Below are positions 9,304 to 18,237 of a DNA stretch of 64,000 nt, piece after piece. A model generated the notes under the pieces. The model worked only from the letters and a program-made list of their open reading frames with translations, did no database searches and was not told the DNA's origin. A program made the translations under genes and the position numbers. Each line of letters starts with the position of its first letter. Position 1 is the first letter of the stretch. The stretch is from Caballeronia hypogeia (GTDB lineage: Bacteria; Pseudomonadota; Gammaproteobacteria; Burkholderiales; Burkholderiaceae), in the NCBI RefSeq assembly GCF_001544875.2, contig NZ_FCOA02000007.1, forward strand, positions 1 through 64,000, in the 5' to 3' direction.

Positions 9304-10593
9304 ATGAACCGCATCGTGAATCGACTGCTGAGTGCCGTTGTTATCGCCTTGTTCCTGTGCAGTTGCGCCACTACACCGCAGAACGACAGCGCTCTGAACT
9401 ATAAGAGCCGCGCCATGACCCGCGCGGAAGGCAATCTCAGGGTTTACGCTTCGGTGCTTTCGGCCGAAGACAGCGTTGGGGTCTATGGCGTGCCACTATC
9501 GCAAAAAGGGATTCAGCCCGTTTGGATCGAGGTGCAGAACGACGATCCGGTCAGCTATTTCCTGATGTCACCGGGCCTCGATCCAAACTTCTTCCCGGCC
9601 TCCGAAGCGGCCGAAGCATTTGCTGACAGCAAGGCACTCGTTACCAAGGACGAACTTGACCAGCGCTTTCGCCGTCTCGCCTTTCACAACCCGGTCCTGC
9701 CTGGGCGAACCGTATCCGGATTCGTGCTCACGAACCTCCGTGAAGGTGCGAAGCTCGTTCAGCTCGATCTCGTTGCGAGCGGTGGCGCAAAGACATTCTC
9801 GATCCTGATGGTCGTGCCCGGCTTCCATGCCGATTATCATGTCAGCGCCGTGTTTCGCCGCGAGATCTATCCGCCTGAAAGAATCGTCGATTACACGGAC
9901 GATGACGCCTTCCGCTCGGCGCTCGAAGCACTACCCTGTTGCGCGACCAACGAGGACGGTTCGAAAAATGGCGATCCGCTCAATCTCGTCATCGTGGGTG
10001 GCCTCGATGATGCGTTTCCCGCACTCGTGCGGCGCGGCTGGACGCCGACCGAAGAGAAATGGTCGGGCGCAATCACGAAGACAGTAACGTCCGCGCTCTC
10101 CGGCGAGCGTTACATCAATGCGCCGGTCAGCGATCTGTATCTCTTCGGCCGAGCGCAGGATCTTGCGCTGCAAAAAGCACGCGACACGATTCACCAGCGC
10201 AATCACTTACGGCTCTGGCTAACCCCAATGCGCTACCGGGGGAAGCCTGTGTGGGTCGGACAGATCAGCCGGGACATCGGGGTGCGGCTTACGTGGCACT
10301 CGCCGACATTCACGACGCACAAGATCGACCCGGATGTCGACGAGGCGCGCACAGCGCTCACCGAGGACATGGCCTATTCGCAAAATCTGCAGAAGATCGG
10401 ATTCGTCCGGGGCGTCGGTGCCGCCCCGCAAGGCACGACGCGTCAGAATCTTACGACGGATCCGTATTACACTGACGGCTATCGAGCGGTGCTCGTGTTC
10501 GACCGGCAGCCGACGTCGCTCTCCGAGATCGAATTCTTTCAGTGGGAAGCTGCCGCCCGGCTCAACGCCCTGCCCTCGGGAGCAAAGCGATGA
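9304..10593 (+). CDS. LssY_C-domain lipoprotein (first of pair)
   Basis: 429 aa. Lipoprotein signal (ALFLCSCATTP, lipobox LCSC). The LssY_C-like region carries the signature LPCCATNEDGSKNGDPLNLVIVG at about residues 210-230 followed by VRRGWTPTEE; further conserved elements are LRLWLTPMRYRGKPVWVGQISRD and VGAAP. The domain is named after the C-terminus of LssY of the Legionella type I secretion locus; its activity is not established. AAGAGGTGACGCG precedes the ATG. The stop overlaps the next start (ATGA at 10590), so the two genes are translationally coupled and the three-gene set 9304-12939 is one operon. Confidence 0.85.
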   Translation: MNRIVNRLLSAVVIALFLCSCATTPQNDSALNYKSRAMTRAEGNLRVYASVLSAEDSVGVYGVPLSQKGIQPVWIEVQNDDPVSYFLMSPGLDPNFFPASEAAEAFADSKALVTKDELDQRFRRLAFHNPVLPGRTVSGFVLTNLREGAKLVQLDLVASGGAKTFSILMVVPGFHADYHVSAVFRREIYPPERIVDYTDDDAFRSALEALPCCATNEDGSKNGDPLNLVIVGGLDDAFPALVRRGWTPTEEKWSGAITKTVTSALSGERYINAPVSDLYLFGRAQDLALQKARDTIHQRNHLRLWLTPMRYRGKPVWVGQISRDIGVRLTWHSPTFTTHKIDPDVDEARTALTEDMAYSQNLQKIGFVRGVGAAPQGTTRQNLTTDPYYTDGYRAVLVFDRQPTSLSEIEFFQWEAAARLNALPSGAKR

Positions 10594-11843
10594 GCGCGTC
10601 GGCGTGGCTGCGACAGGCGTTCAAGCGTGCCGCCGGCTGCGTTTTCCTCGCGTCGGCGCTCGCGGGCTGCGCGACATGGACGGCGGCAACCAGCATCGAC
10701 GACGCGCCTCTGCGCGAGCGTGCCGTAAGCGCAACGAAGCAGGATGCGCATGTCAGCGTGGCCGTGCTGGGCGCCGACGACAGCAAGCGCATGTTCGGCG
10801 CCGATATCACCAAGGCCAATATCCAGCCGGTCTGGGTCGAAGTTGAGAACCGGACTTCGCAGAACTTGTGGTTGCTCCACTCCGGAACCGATCCGGATTA
10901 CTTCTCGCCGCTCGAAGTAGCGTGGTCCATGCACGCGCTGCTCGGAAGTGCGACGAATGCAAGTATCGACGATCACCTGAACAAGCTGGGATTCAGAAAT
11001 CCCATCCCCGCTGGCGAAACGCGTTCCGGGTTCCTGTTCACCAACCCGGACCGGCAAATCAAGTTGGTCAATATCGATCTGTTCGGCAGCAAAACGCTGA
11101 TCCCTTTCTCCTTGTTCCTGCCGGTACCGAACGACGCCGGAGACGCGCGTTTTGCGCTGATACCGTTCCGGTACTCGGAGTCTGAAATCATCGATTATCA
11201 CGATCTTGCTTCATTACGCACGGCGCTCGAACGAATGCCGTGTTGCGCCACCGATGCAAAAGGCACGACCGAAGCGGACCCGCTGAACGTGATTATCATT
11301 GGTACGCTGGGCGATATAGGCACTGCAATGGTTCGGCGCGGCTATCGTCGCGAATTGCGTGACACGGACCTTGCCCAAGCGCTGTTTGGACGCAGACCCG
11401 ACGTCGTCCTGCGCAAGGAAGCGCAAGGGGGCGCGCCTTCCACTACGTTGCGCGCATGGCTCGCGCCAATCCGGTACAACGGCAGCTGGGTGTATCTGGC
11501 GCAATGTGGACGACCCATCGGCGGCCGCTTCGCGCATCACGATGCGGCAAGCCCCGCGTTGCATGGCGACGTCGACGAGGCGCGCAACTTTCTGATCCAG
11601 GACATGATGTATTCGGGTGGTCTGGAGCAGCTCGGCTTCGTGTACGGCGTAGGCGCGGCGCCGCCCGCAAACCCGCGAACAACGTTGAACGGCGCGTCGT
11701 ATTACACCAATGGGCTGCGCGCCGTCATGTTCTTCGCCACCCGCCCGCTCAACTTCACCAACGTGCAGATTCTAGACTGGGTGCCTTACCTTGAGCAGCG
11801 CGAAACCGGTGCACGCGAGGAGCAGGGCGATGCCGGCGAATAG
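10590..11843 (+). CDS. LssY_C-domain lipoprotein (second of pair)
   Basis: 417 aa, a paralogue of the preceding gene with the same order of motifs: lipobox LAGC, HSGTDPDYFSPLEVAWS, IPAGETRSGFLFTN, MPCCATDAKGTTEADPLNVIIIG, VRRGYRREL, LRAWLAPIRYNGSWVYLAQ and GVGAAPPANPRTTL. The ATG at 10590 overlaps the upstream stop. The two proteins probably arose by tandem duplication and diverged, and may form a hetero-oligomer at the outer membrane (inference). Its last codons overlap the start of the hydrolase gene at 11830. Confidence 0.85.
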   Translation: MSASAWLRQAFKRAAGCVFLASALAGCATWTAATSIDDAPLRERAVSATKQDAHVSVAVLGADDSKRMFGADITKANIQPVWVEVENRTSQNLWLLHSGTDPDYFSPLEVAWSMHALLGSATNASIDDHLNKLGFRNPIPAGETRSGFLFTNPDRQIKLVNIDLFGSKTLIPFSLFLPVPNDAGDARFALIPFRYSESEIIDYHDLASLRTALERMPCCATDAKGTTEADPLNVIIIGTLGDIGTAMVRRGYRRELRDTDLAQALFGRRPDVVLRKEAQGGAPSTTLRAWLAPIRYNGSWVYLAQCGRPIGGRFAHHDAASPALHGDVDEARNFLIQDMMYSGGLEQLGFVYGVGAAPPANPRTTLNGASYYTNGLRAVMFFATRPLNFTNVQILDWVPYLEQRETGAREEQGDAGE

Positions 11844-12939
11844 CTCCGTCATCAGGCCACGCAGAGGCGTTGCCCGTCTTATGGCCGCTCTTGCCTGCCT
11901 TGCGCTCGTGGCGTGCGCAACGAAGCCGCTCGTCCCCTACACGACGAATACGCCTCCGCTCGCGCTCGTTCCCGCATCTCAAGCGGGTGTGCTGGACAAG
12001 CGGTCACGCTTTCGCGAGACATTCTGCGCGGTGCTCGAAGCACACGGCAAGGCGCTTCCCGACTACCGTCCCTGTGAAGACGCACTGACACGCGTCGGTA
12101 CCGAGCCCGCTGGCACTGGTGCGCCTGTGGATCTGGGTGAATCGAAGCGTCACCTCATCGCGGCAGTGGTTCCCGGCATCGGTTATGACTGTTTCAAGCC
12201 GTGGTTGAATTCGCAGAACGCCGTCGCGAAACATGTGCAGCAATTTGGATACGACGCCATCATGCTCAACGTCGACGGCCTGTCGAGTTCGAAGAACAAC
12301 GCACGTCAGATCCGCGACGCCATTCTGGCGATGCAACTGTCCAGCGAGCCAGGTGTACTCGTGCTGGTCGGTTACTCAAAGGGCGCCGCCGACATCCTGG
12401 AGGCTGTCGTCGAGTATCCGGAGATCCGAAGCCGAGTGGCGGCCGTCGTGAGCGCGGCGGGCGCGGTTGGCGGATCGGCGCTCGCCAACGATGCAGAGCA
12501 GTATCAGGCCGACCTGCTGCGGTACTTTCCCAGCGCTACCTGTACCTCAGGCGACGGCGGCGCCGTAGAAAGCCTGCGTCCGGCGACACGCCAGGCCTGG
12601 ATGGCGCAGCATCCCCTACCAAAAGAGCTACGCTATTTCTCGCTCGTCACGTTTCCCCAGCCGGAACGCATATCGTCGATACTCAAATCAAGCTACGACA
12701 AACTTTCGCAAATCGATGCGCGCAACGATAGCCAAGTTATCTTCTACGATCAAATCGTACCGGGAAGCGCGCTGCTCGCCTTTGTGAATGCCGACCATTG
12801 GGCACTGGCCGTGCCCATTGCCCGAACGCACAGCACAATCGCCGCGCTGTTCGTCACGCAGAATGCCTATCCTCGTGAGGCGCTGACTGAAGCAATTCTG
12901 CGCTTCATCGAGGAAGATCTCGCGACCTCCGGAAAGTGA
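11830..12939 (+). CDS. Alpha/beta-hydrolase-like lipoprotein
   Basis: 369 aa. Lipoprotein signal (LACLALVACATKP, lipobox LVAC) followed by an alpha/beta hydrolase-like fold: VVPGIGYDCFKPW near the N-terminus, nucleophile elbow LVGYSKGAADILE (GxSxG with Ser in YSKG), and a late His in VNADHWALAVP. The ATG at 11830, preceded by GAGGAGCAGGGCG, overlaps the previous gene by 14 bp. Third gene of the LssY_C operon, which suggests that the three lipoproteins act on the same envelope substrate. Substrate unknown; lipase/esterase chemistry is an inference from the fold. Confidence 0.78.
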   Translation: MPANSSVIRPRRGVARLMAALACLALVACATKPLVPYTTNTPPLALVPASQAGVLDKRSRFRETFCAVLEAHGKALPDYRPCEDALTRVGTEPAGTGAPVDLGESKRHLIAAVVPGIGYDCFKPWLNSQNAVAKHVQQFGYDAIMLNVDGLSSSKNNARQIRDAILAMQLSSEPGVLVLVGYSKGAADILEAVVEYPEIRSRVAAVVSAAGAVGGSALANDAEQYQADLLRYFPSATCTSGDGGAVESLRPATRQAWMAQHPLPKELRYFSLVTFPQPERISSILKSSYDKLSQIDARNDSQVIFYDQIVPGSALLAFVNADHWALAVPIARTHSTIAALFVTQNAYPREALTEAILRFIEEDLATSGK

Positions 12940-13001
12940 CGCTGCGCACCTGCGCAAAGCCGGGTCGACCCGGCGGTCTCAAAGCATCATGCTCACCGGT
13001 T

Positions 13002-13595
13002 CTACTTTGTCGTGGCCGGTTCGACGGATACGGCCAATGCTTCGGTGTAAACAGCTTTGATCTGATCGCCCTTCTTTACGCGCTTGAGACGCTCGGGGTC
13101 TTCCACACGAAGATCGATCGTGTCGCCCTTGGGGCCCTTGAGCATCACCATCTGCGTCTTGGCATTCACCGCGACGACGTCCGCGATAACCGTCACTTCG
13201 CGCCCGACTGTTCCTCCCGGCTTGGCGCCCGGAACCGAGCGTTCCGCGGACTGGCTCTCAGTCCGCGATGCCTCGCTCTTCTTGTCGAGCAGGCTCAGGC
13301 TCAGCGATTCGTGATAGGCGACCTTCACGGTATCGCCCACAGCCAGTTGGTCGAAATTGCGTACCTCGTCCGTGACCTCCAGCTCGATCACCTTGCCGGA
13401 ACGCGTCTTGAGCGTGACGGTGCGCGTGGCGGCGTCGATGCCGACGATGGTAGCGGTCACCTTCGAGGTGCCCTGCACGGATGCTCCATTCTCGCTCTTT
13501 GTCACGTTCACGTTGGTCTCAGGCTCGGCGGTCCATGCTGTTCCGGATAGCACTAGACACGCTGCGACAAAAAGGCTCATGCTCATGCGCTTCAT
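13002..13595 (-). CDS. Periplasmic hypothetical protein with two similar beta-rich repeats
   Basis: 197 aa with signal peptide (SLFVAACLVLSGTAWTAE). The mature part contains two related segments, VTATIVGIDAATRTVTLKTRSGKVIELEVTD.. (about 45-75) and VTVIADVVAVNAKTQMVMLKGPKGDTIDLRVED (about 132-165), each followed by a V.KGD..K..Y.E.L.. segment, so it is an internal duplication. Comparable small beta-barrel repeats occur in uncharacterised proteobacterial periplasmic proteins. ATG at 13595 with AGGAG 9 bp upstream. Converges with the hydrolase operon; the 62-bp gap holds a GCCGGGTCGACCCGGC palindrome but no T-run. Confidence 0.7.
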   Translation of the reverse strand: MKRMSMSLFVAACLVLSGTAWTAEPETNVNVTKSENGASVQGTSKVTATIVGIDAATRTVTLKTRSGKVIELEVTDEVRNFDQLAVGDTVKVAYHESLSLSLLDKKSEASRTESQSAERSVPGAKPGGTVGREVTVIADVVAVNAKTQMVMLKGPKGDTIDLRVEDPERLKRVKKGDQIKAVYTEALAVSVEPATTK

Positions 13596-13628
13596 TATTG
13601 CTGCTCCTGAGTTAATGAATGGGCAATT

Positions 13629-14102
13629 TCACTTGATCGTATAGCCACGGCCCTGCATGCAGGCCGCATAAGCGCGGTAGTAGGTGTCCATCGCGCCCTG
13701 TGATTGCGCTTGCGTATTCGCCTGCTGCGCGCGACGGTTCTGTCGTGCGCGTGAACCACCCACCATCGTGCCGGCTGTCGCGCCGACCGCCGCGCCCTTT
13801 CCCGCATCGCCCGCAATGGCCCCGACTACTGCGCCGCCCGCCGCGCCGCGCGCGGCTCCCTGGACACGTTCTCCGCCGCCCACCGCCGGACCGCTCTGTG
13901 GCGGGGGCGCCGCAGAAGCCGTCGCGGGGTCAATGCCCGTGTTGCTCTTCGCCCAGCTGTAGCACGCACCGTCGTCCTTCTGTTGTTGCTGAGCGCTTTG
14001 GCCTTTCGCCGGATACGGTATCGGCTTGCTTTGCGCAATGGCATCCAGCGCGAGCAGCATCATCAGCGCGACACACAGCTGGTGAGTTTTCTTCGCATTC
14101 AT
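13629..14102 (-). CDS. Glycine-zipper (YMGG-like) protein
   Basis: 157 aa with a signal peptide (LCVALMMLLALDAIAQ). The middle contains a Gly/Ala-rich glycine-zipper segment (AARGAAGGAVVGAIAGDAGKG followed by AAVGATAGTMVGG) of about 40 residues that is expected to insert in the outer membrane, and the C-terminus ends YAACMQGRGYTIK, a common ending of this family. Start is the ATG at 14102, preceded by AAAGGAGTCGGC. It is 33 bp upstream of the repeat protein on the same strand, so the two may be co-transcribed. Confidence 0.8.
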   Translation of the reverse strand: MNAKKTHQLCVALMMLLALDAIAQSKPIPYPAKGQSAQQQQKDDGACYSWAKSNTGIDPATASAAPPPQSGPAVGGGERVQGAARGAAGGAVVGAIAGDAGKGAAVGATAGTMVGGSRARQNRRAQQANTQAQSQGAMDTYYRAYAACMQGRGYTIK

Positions 14103-14451
14103 GCCGACTCCTTTGACTCGTTTTTGAGCGTTCGACATGCGACATGTAGGGTCCAATGGGCTCGTCCTCTCGGCCAGGCGACGCATCGGGATCGCCGCGT
14201 TCCGTCGGTGCTCGGGATTTCCCGCTATCCTTCTGATAAACGCCGCTGTTGCTGCTCAGATGAACGTCGTCACTTCGCTCGTGCCGTATTACGCCGTGTA
14301 GGCGACCATCGCGAAGCCCGCGAGCAGCGACCGTTGATCACACAGCTGAAAGCACCGCCCGGTGCATTCTTGCCTTGCAGCTTCGGATGCGAAAGTGTAG
14401 CCGTGGCATGCGTCGCGGGAAGTGCGATGCGTATCGAATGGGCGCTCGAGG

Positions 14452-14667
14452 CTATCGGCGCAGCGAGCGGGTATTGCGGCACGCCGTCGCCCATCCGTCG
14501 CGCGAAGTGTACTCACGTTTCGCATCGAAATAGGCGCTCAACACCTTGATCGCTTCGCGCTCCTTCGCGCCGACGCGGGGATCTAATATGTAAGACTCGA
14601 CGTGCATCCGAATCTTCACGATCTCATCATTACTGCCACTGTGCGCCGCAGTGATCCGTTTGTTCAT
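14452..14667 (-). CDS. Small hypothetical protein
   Basis: 71-codon frame. The central part (EIVKIRMHVESYILDPRV and EREAIKVLSAYFDAKRE) has a protein-like, helical, charged composition. The ribosome site is weak (AGAG) and the C-terminal residues look less natural, so this may be a truncated gene. No family recognised. Confidence 0.3.
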   Translation of the reverse strand: MNKRITAAHSGSNDEIVKIRMHVESYILDPRVGAKEREAIKVLSAYFDAKREYTSRDGWATACRNTRSLRR

Positions 14668-15150
14668 ATCGCTCTGCGGCCGCGCCCATCGCGAATGAGA
14701 TCACCGCAACTTCAATCGCTGGACTCACACGTTTCACGGCAGTCCCGGCATCTTGAGCTGACACGGACTTCCTCTTGTGCTTTTGTCTCGTCGGCAAAAA
14801 TAAAAGTGTCGAGCATCACTCCCGTAATTTAAGAACATATCCCGAGCAATACAAGCGGTTTTTAGTGAACGGAACCAACACATTTTCGACGTGGCTCGCG
14901 ATTCACCAATCAGCCCGCGTTCCAATATGGAGGTCGCCCGCGACCAGTTCTCCCAAGCCGCTTAAGAAATAATTCATTTAAACGTCACCTAATTCGCGCG
15001 GCGTCGCTGGTAAGGGAACATTTGTGACACACTTATCAATTGGACCATGAGGAGTCGCTGTGCCAGTCAATGTCGAGGACAATTCAGCGCATCAAACTAA
15101 AACGCAACCAGGTCATCGAATTCTTTACTAGGCGCGAGCCTTCGTAGTTT

Positions 15151-15385
15151 GTGGTAAAAGCGAACGGCAGCCGCACGCTTCAGGGCTGGACAACTGAAGA
15201 ACCTCGACCACGACTGAGGCTCATTGCCCCCCGCTCGGTGCGCGCCTTCGTTTCGGGTGACAAGACTGACGCCGCCGCGCGGGCGATCTGGACAGCTGAT
15301 CAGCAGCCCGATGCGCGGTTTGTTGCCGTTAAAACAGAAGCACAGTAGGCAATTCTCGCGCTACAGCGGGCAACTGATGAAGACC
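15151..15385 (+). pseudogene. IS110-family transposase fragment
   Basis: Translation gives LRLIAPRSVRAFVSGDKTDA followed by AARAIWTADQQPDARFVAVKTE, matching the N-terminal DEDD region of IS110 transposases (K.TDAADARAIW motif with one residue lost). A stop follows and, in another frame, AILAL and AQLMK, the next family segment. Start and C-terminal domain are missing. Decayed. Confidence 0.7.
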
Positions 15386-15624
15386 ATCTGGCAAGGCGTG
15401 CAGCAAGTGATGGATTTCGTCGCCGGCCTCAAATAGGCCCGCGGACCGGGCGGCGGACTTATGTTTGATTAAAAAGCTTACCAGTCTCGCGATCGGCGAC
15501 GGAATATAACGCACCGGCGAGAAACGCAGCCTATACTGAAAGTCGGCGCGAATTCAGAGCACTGAGGCGCGTCGACCGCTCACGGACGACTTTCGTCTTT
15601 GCAACCGTGACTCGCGGCTTTCCG

Positions 15625-15647
15625 GGCCCGCTTCCGCGGGCCTTTTT
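15625..15647 (+). terminator. Intrinsic terminator without an obvious gene
   Basis: GGCCCGC-TTCC-GCGGGCC hairpin at 15625-15642 followed by TTTTT. No intact gene ends upstream on this strand. A TATACT box at 15532-15537 lies about 90 bp upstream, leaving room for a short non-coding RNA of about 100 nt, but there is no good -35. Confidence 0.7.
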
Positions 15648-15797
15648 GTGCGGACTGACTTCACACGAAGGTCCTCGGCGTCGTGCAGTTCCGATATTCA
15701 GACCGATTGTGTGAACGGGGACCAGGAGTCAAAAGCGCCGATTTGGTGGGTGTAGGTCGGCAGTGCGCCAATACGATCAATCCATGGAGAACACATC

Positions 15798-16361
15798 ATG
15801 CTCAAACGTCTGATACTGACGCTCACAATCCTTTTGATGTTGCCTACTTCCGTTGCTCTTGCAGACGAATATACGGCCACCCTCAACCTGTTCAAAAATG
15901 CGGGAGAAAGCAGCAATCTTCTGCACAGTGCCTATGGCTACGCTGTGTTTCCGAAGATTGGCAAGGCCGGGGTCGGCATCGGCGGCGCCCACGGCAAGGG
16001 CCGCGTCTATGAGAAAGGGAAATATATCGGCGATACATCCATGACTCAGCTCACTGTCGGCTTGCAACTAGGCGGCCAAGTATACAGTGAACTCATCTTG
16101 TTCCAGGACGAACGATCCCTCAAAGAATTCATCAATGGCAACTTTGAATTCGGTGCAGATGTCAACGCGATCGCGATCACTGCCGCAGCTGGCGCACAGG
16201 CAGGCACGGCGGGCACGTCTGCTAATGTAAGCGGCGGTAAGAAAGATGCCAAAACTACGGGCGCCTATCGAAAAGGGATGGCGGTATTCACGGTGGCCAA
16301 GGGTGGGCTGATGTATGAGGCAAGCGTTGGCGGCCAGAAATTCTCCTACAAGCCTCGTTGA
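15798..16361 (+). CDS. Ysc84/SYLF-domain periplasmic protein
   Basis: 187 aa with a cleavable signal peptide (TILLMLPTSVALADE) and no lipobox, unlike its two paralogues here. SYLF domain: SAYGYAVFPKIGKAGVGIGG, a GKGRVYEKGKYIGDTSMTQ segment, LQLGGQVYSELILFQDERSL and a C-terminal AKGGLMYEASVGGQKF. Preceded by GGAGAACACATC. Length and motif order are those of the family. Lies between two decayed IS110 fragments in the same orientation. Confidence 0.87.
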   Translation: MLKRLILTLTILLMLPTSVALADEYTATLNLFKNAGESSNLLHSAYGYAVFPKIGKAGVGIGGAHGKGRVYEKGKYIGDTSMTQLTVGLQLGGQVYSELILFQDERSLKEFINGNFEFGADVNAIAITAAAGAQAGTAGTSANVSGGKKDAKTTGAYRKGMAVFTVAKGGLMYEASVGGQKFSYKPR

Positions 16362-16906
16362 TTTTCGCTTGATAAAAGGTATGCGCCGACAAGGCGCGAA
16401 ATTATATGAACGGCGCCGCCAGCCTGGAAGGTGCGCATGCGGTGGATCCTCACGTCAGAGTGCCGACATGGGAAGACCACGAGGTCTTCACTGGTAACCA
16501 GAGGATCCAAAGTGAACGATACGACAGTGGCCGTAATTATGGCCGAAACCGTGCACAGGTCGAGCAGGCGGTCGGCGTGTCTCGAGCATTTGCGCACCGT
16601 GTCTCTAATCGGGATGGAAGCTTGCGGGAGCCCAGCGCCTGACCAGCGCGCTGTCCAAGATGGGGCACAGAGTCAAATTGATGCCCGCAAAGTTCATTAA
16701 GGCCTTCGACATCGGTAACAAGAACGATCCTGCAGATGCGCGGACGATCTGGATGGTGACAGATGCCGAGCAAGCCGTTACCGTCAAAACGAGGGCTAGC
16801 GAGCGGTCCTTGCCATGCATCGTACGCGCCAACAGATGTGCATGCGGCTTGCCAAACCGCGAAGACGCTGGTCTCTGCTGCAAATGGATCTTAGGGGAGA
16901 GCAAAC
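16362..16906 (+). pseudogene. Region with decayed IS110 transposase fragment
   Basis: From about 16512 a broken frame reads MNDTTVAVIMAETVH, then EHLRTVSLIGMEAC, and in another frame RLTSALSKMGHRVKLMPAKF followed by IKAFDIGNKNDPADARTIW. This is the start of an IS110-family transposase (the last segment carries the DEDD-region signature) with at least two frameshifts and no C-terminal domain. The rest of the gap, on both sides, shows nothing else. Confidence 0.72.
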
Positions 16907-18220
16907 ATGGGCTGGAATCGCTGGTACAGCTTAAAGAGCTACCTAAGATCCTCGCTGTGGGCTGTGCCGCTCATGGCAGTCGCGATCTATGCCGTGGTCA
17001 AACCTCTGACCGAAATGCTAGGAAGATGGATGATCAGGCAAGCGATCCTGGATCCGAAAACCGGCTTTCTTGGGCTTTCTATGACTGGGGCGCGGTCGTT
17101 GCTCGGTGACATCGTTTCCGCAGACCTGGGGTTTCTGGTGTTCACGTTCGGTTCGTTGCTCGTCGCAATCCAGGTCGCTGGCGGGCAGTACACTCCCCGG
17201 ATAATCGCGACCACACTGCTGCGCGATAACGTGATCCGTAGCATCTCCGGACTGTTCGTTTTCACGATGCTGTTCGCCGATAGAACACTGGGCTGGATGG
17301 GTGAAAACGAGGTACACCAACTTCAAGTGTTCATTGCAGCGATATTCGGATTCGCTTCGGTCGTCGCGTTCCTCTTTCTGATTGACTACGCCGCGAAATC
17401 TCTGCGTCCTGTAAGCCTCGTAGCACGCGTTGGGAAGCACGGGATGGCGGTCATAGAAAGCGTCTACCCCGCTCCGACTAGCGGTGCATCTATCCCGCTG
17501 GAAAGTGATAAAGAGCGAAGCGTACCTAATCGCATTGTCCTTCACCGCGGCGAATCTGGCATCGTTCTGGCCGTGAACTTAGAAAGGCTGGTGGCCAAGG
17601 CGCGGCGCACTGACTCAGTTATCGAATTTGTACCGCAAGTCGGTGATTTCGTCGCTGTGGGCGAACCCATGTTTCATTTGTACGGGAATTCTGGCGCAAT
17701 CGATGAGAAAAGGCTACGCACACTGGTCGCTTTCGGGACGGAACGAACGATGGAGCAGGATCCTATGTTCGCGTTTCGCATCCTGGTCGATATTGCGCTC
17801 AAAGCGCTGTCGGCGGCGATCAACGATCCGACCACGGCCGTGCTTGCTATCGACCAGGTGCACCGACTATTGCGTGTGGTGGGCCAACGGTCGCTGCACA
17901 TCGAGGAGATTGTGGATAGGTCAGGGCAGGTTCGGGTTATCCTACGGACGCCCAATTGGGAAGACTTCGTACATCTGTGTTTTTGCGAAATAAGACAATA
18001 CGGCGGAGGCAGCATTCAAATCGCGCGTCGTTTGCGTGCTGCGATTGAGAATCTCGTCCAGTGCCTACCGGAACATCGTCACGACGCATTGCGCGTCGAG
18101 TTGGCACTGCTCGATCGCACGATCGTCTCGATGTTCTCGTTTCCCGAGGATCTGGCGTTGGCCCGTATCCCCGACTCGCAGGGGCTGGGAGGCTCCGCCA
18201 CCTCGACAGCACATGACTAG
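16907..18220 (+). CDS. DUF2254 membrane protein
   Basis: 437 aa. Transmembrane segments near residues 15-35, 68-92, 113-130 and 138-160 are followed by a soluble domain with the DUF2254 hallmarks: AGGQYTPRIIATTLLRDNVIR between helices, GDFVAVGEPMF, and DPMFAFRILVDIALKALSAA followed by INDPTTAV. Function unknown for the family. A GGGGAGAGCAAAC site precedes the ATG. Only 17 bp separate it from the carbonic anhydrase gene downstream, so the two are probably co-transcribed. Confidence 0.88.
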   Translation: MGWNRWYSLKSYLRSSLWAVPLMAVAIYAVVKPLTEMLGRWMIRQAILDPKTGFLGLSMTGARSLLGDIVSADLGFLVFTFGSLLVAIQVAGGQYTPRIIATTLLRDNVIRSISGLFVFTMLFADRTLGWMGENEVHQLQVFIAAIFGFASVVAFLFLIDYAAKSLRPVSLVARVGKHGMAVIESVYPAPTSGASIPLESDKERSVPNRIVLHRGESGIVLAVNLERLVAKARRTDSVIEFVPQVGDFVAVGEPMFHLYGNSGAIDEKRLRTLVAFGTERTMEQDPMFAFRILVDIALKALSAAINDPTTAVLAIDQVHRLLRVVGQRSLHIEEIVDRSGQVRVILRTPNWEDFVHLCFCEIRQYGGGSIQIARRLRAAIENLVQCLPEHRHDALRVELALLDRTIVSMFSFPEDLALARIPDSQGLGGSATSTAHD

Positions 18221-18237
18221 CCCATTCGGAAAAAACC

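Larger units (their letters stand above)
14103..15797. other. Gene-poor region of 1.7 kb
   Basis: Contains one possible small gene (14452-14667), a decayed IS110 fragment (about 15151-15385) and an orphan terminator (15625-15647), listed separately. The remaining sequence has scattered stops in all frames, with an AT-richer stretch at 14770-15010, and no supported feature. Confidence 0.5.

Noticed and set aside
12959-12974. GCCGGGTCGACCCGGC palindrome as a terminator of the LssY_C operon
   Set aside because: No T-run on either side and the hairpin has no loop; kept only as a remark.
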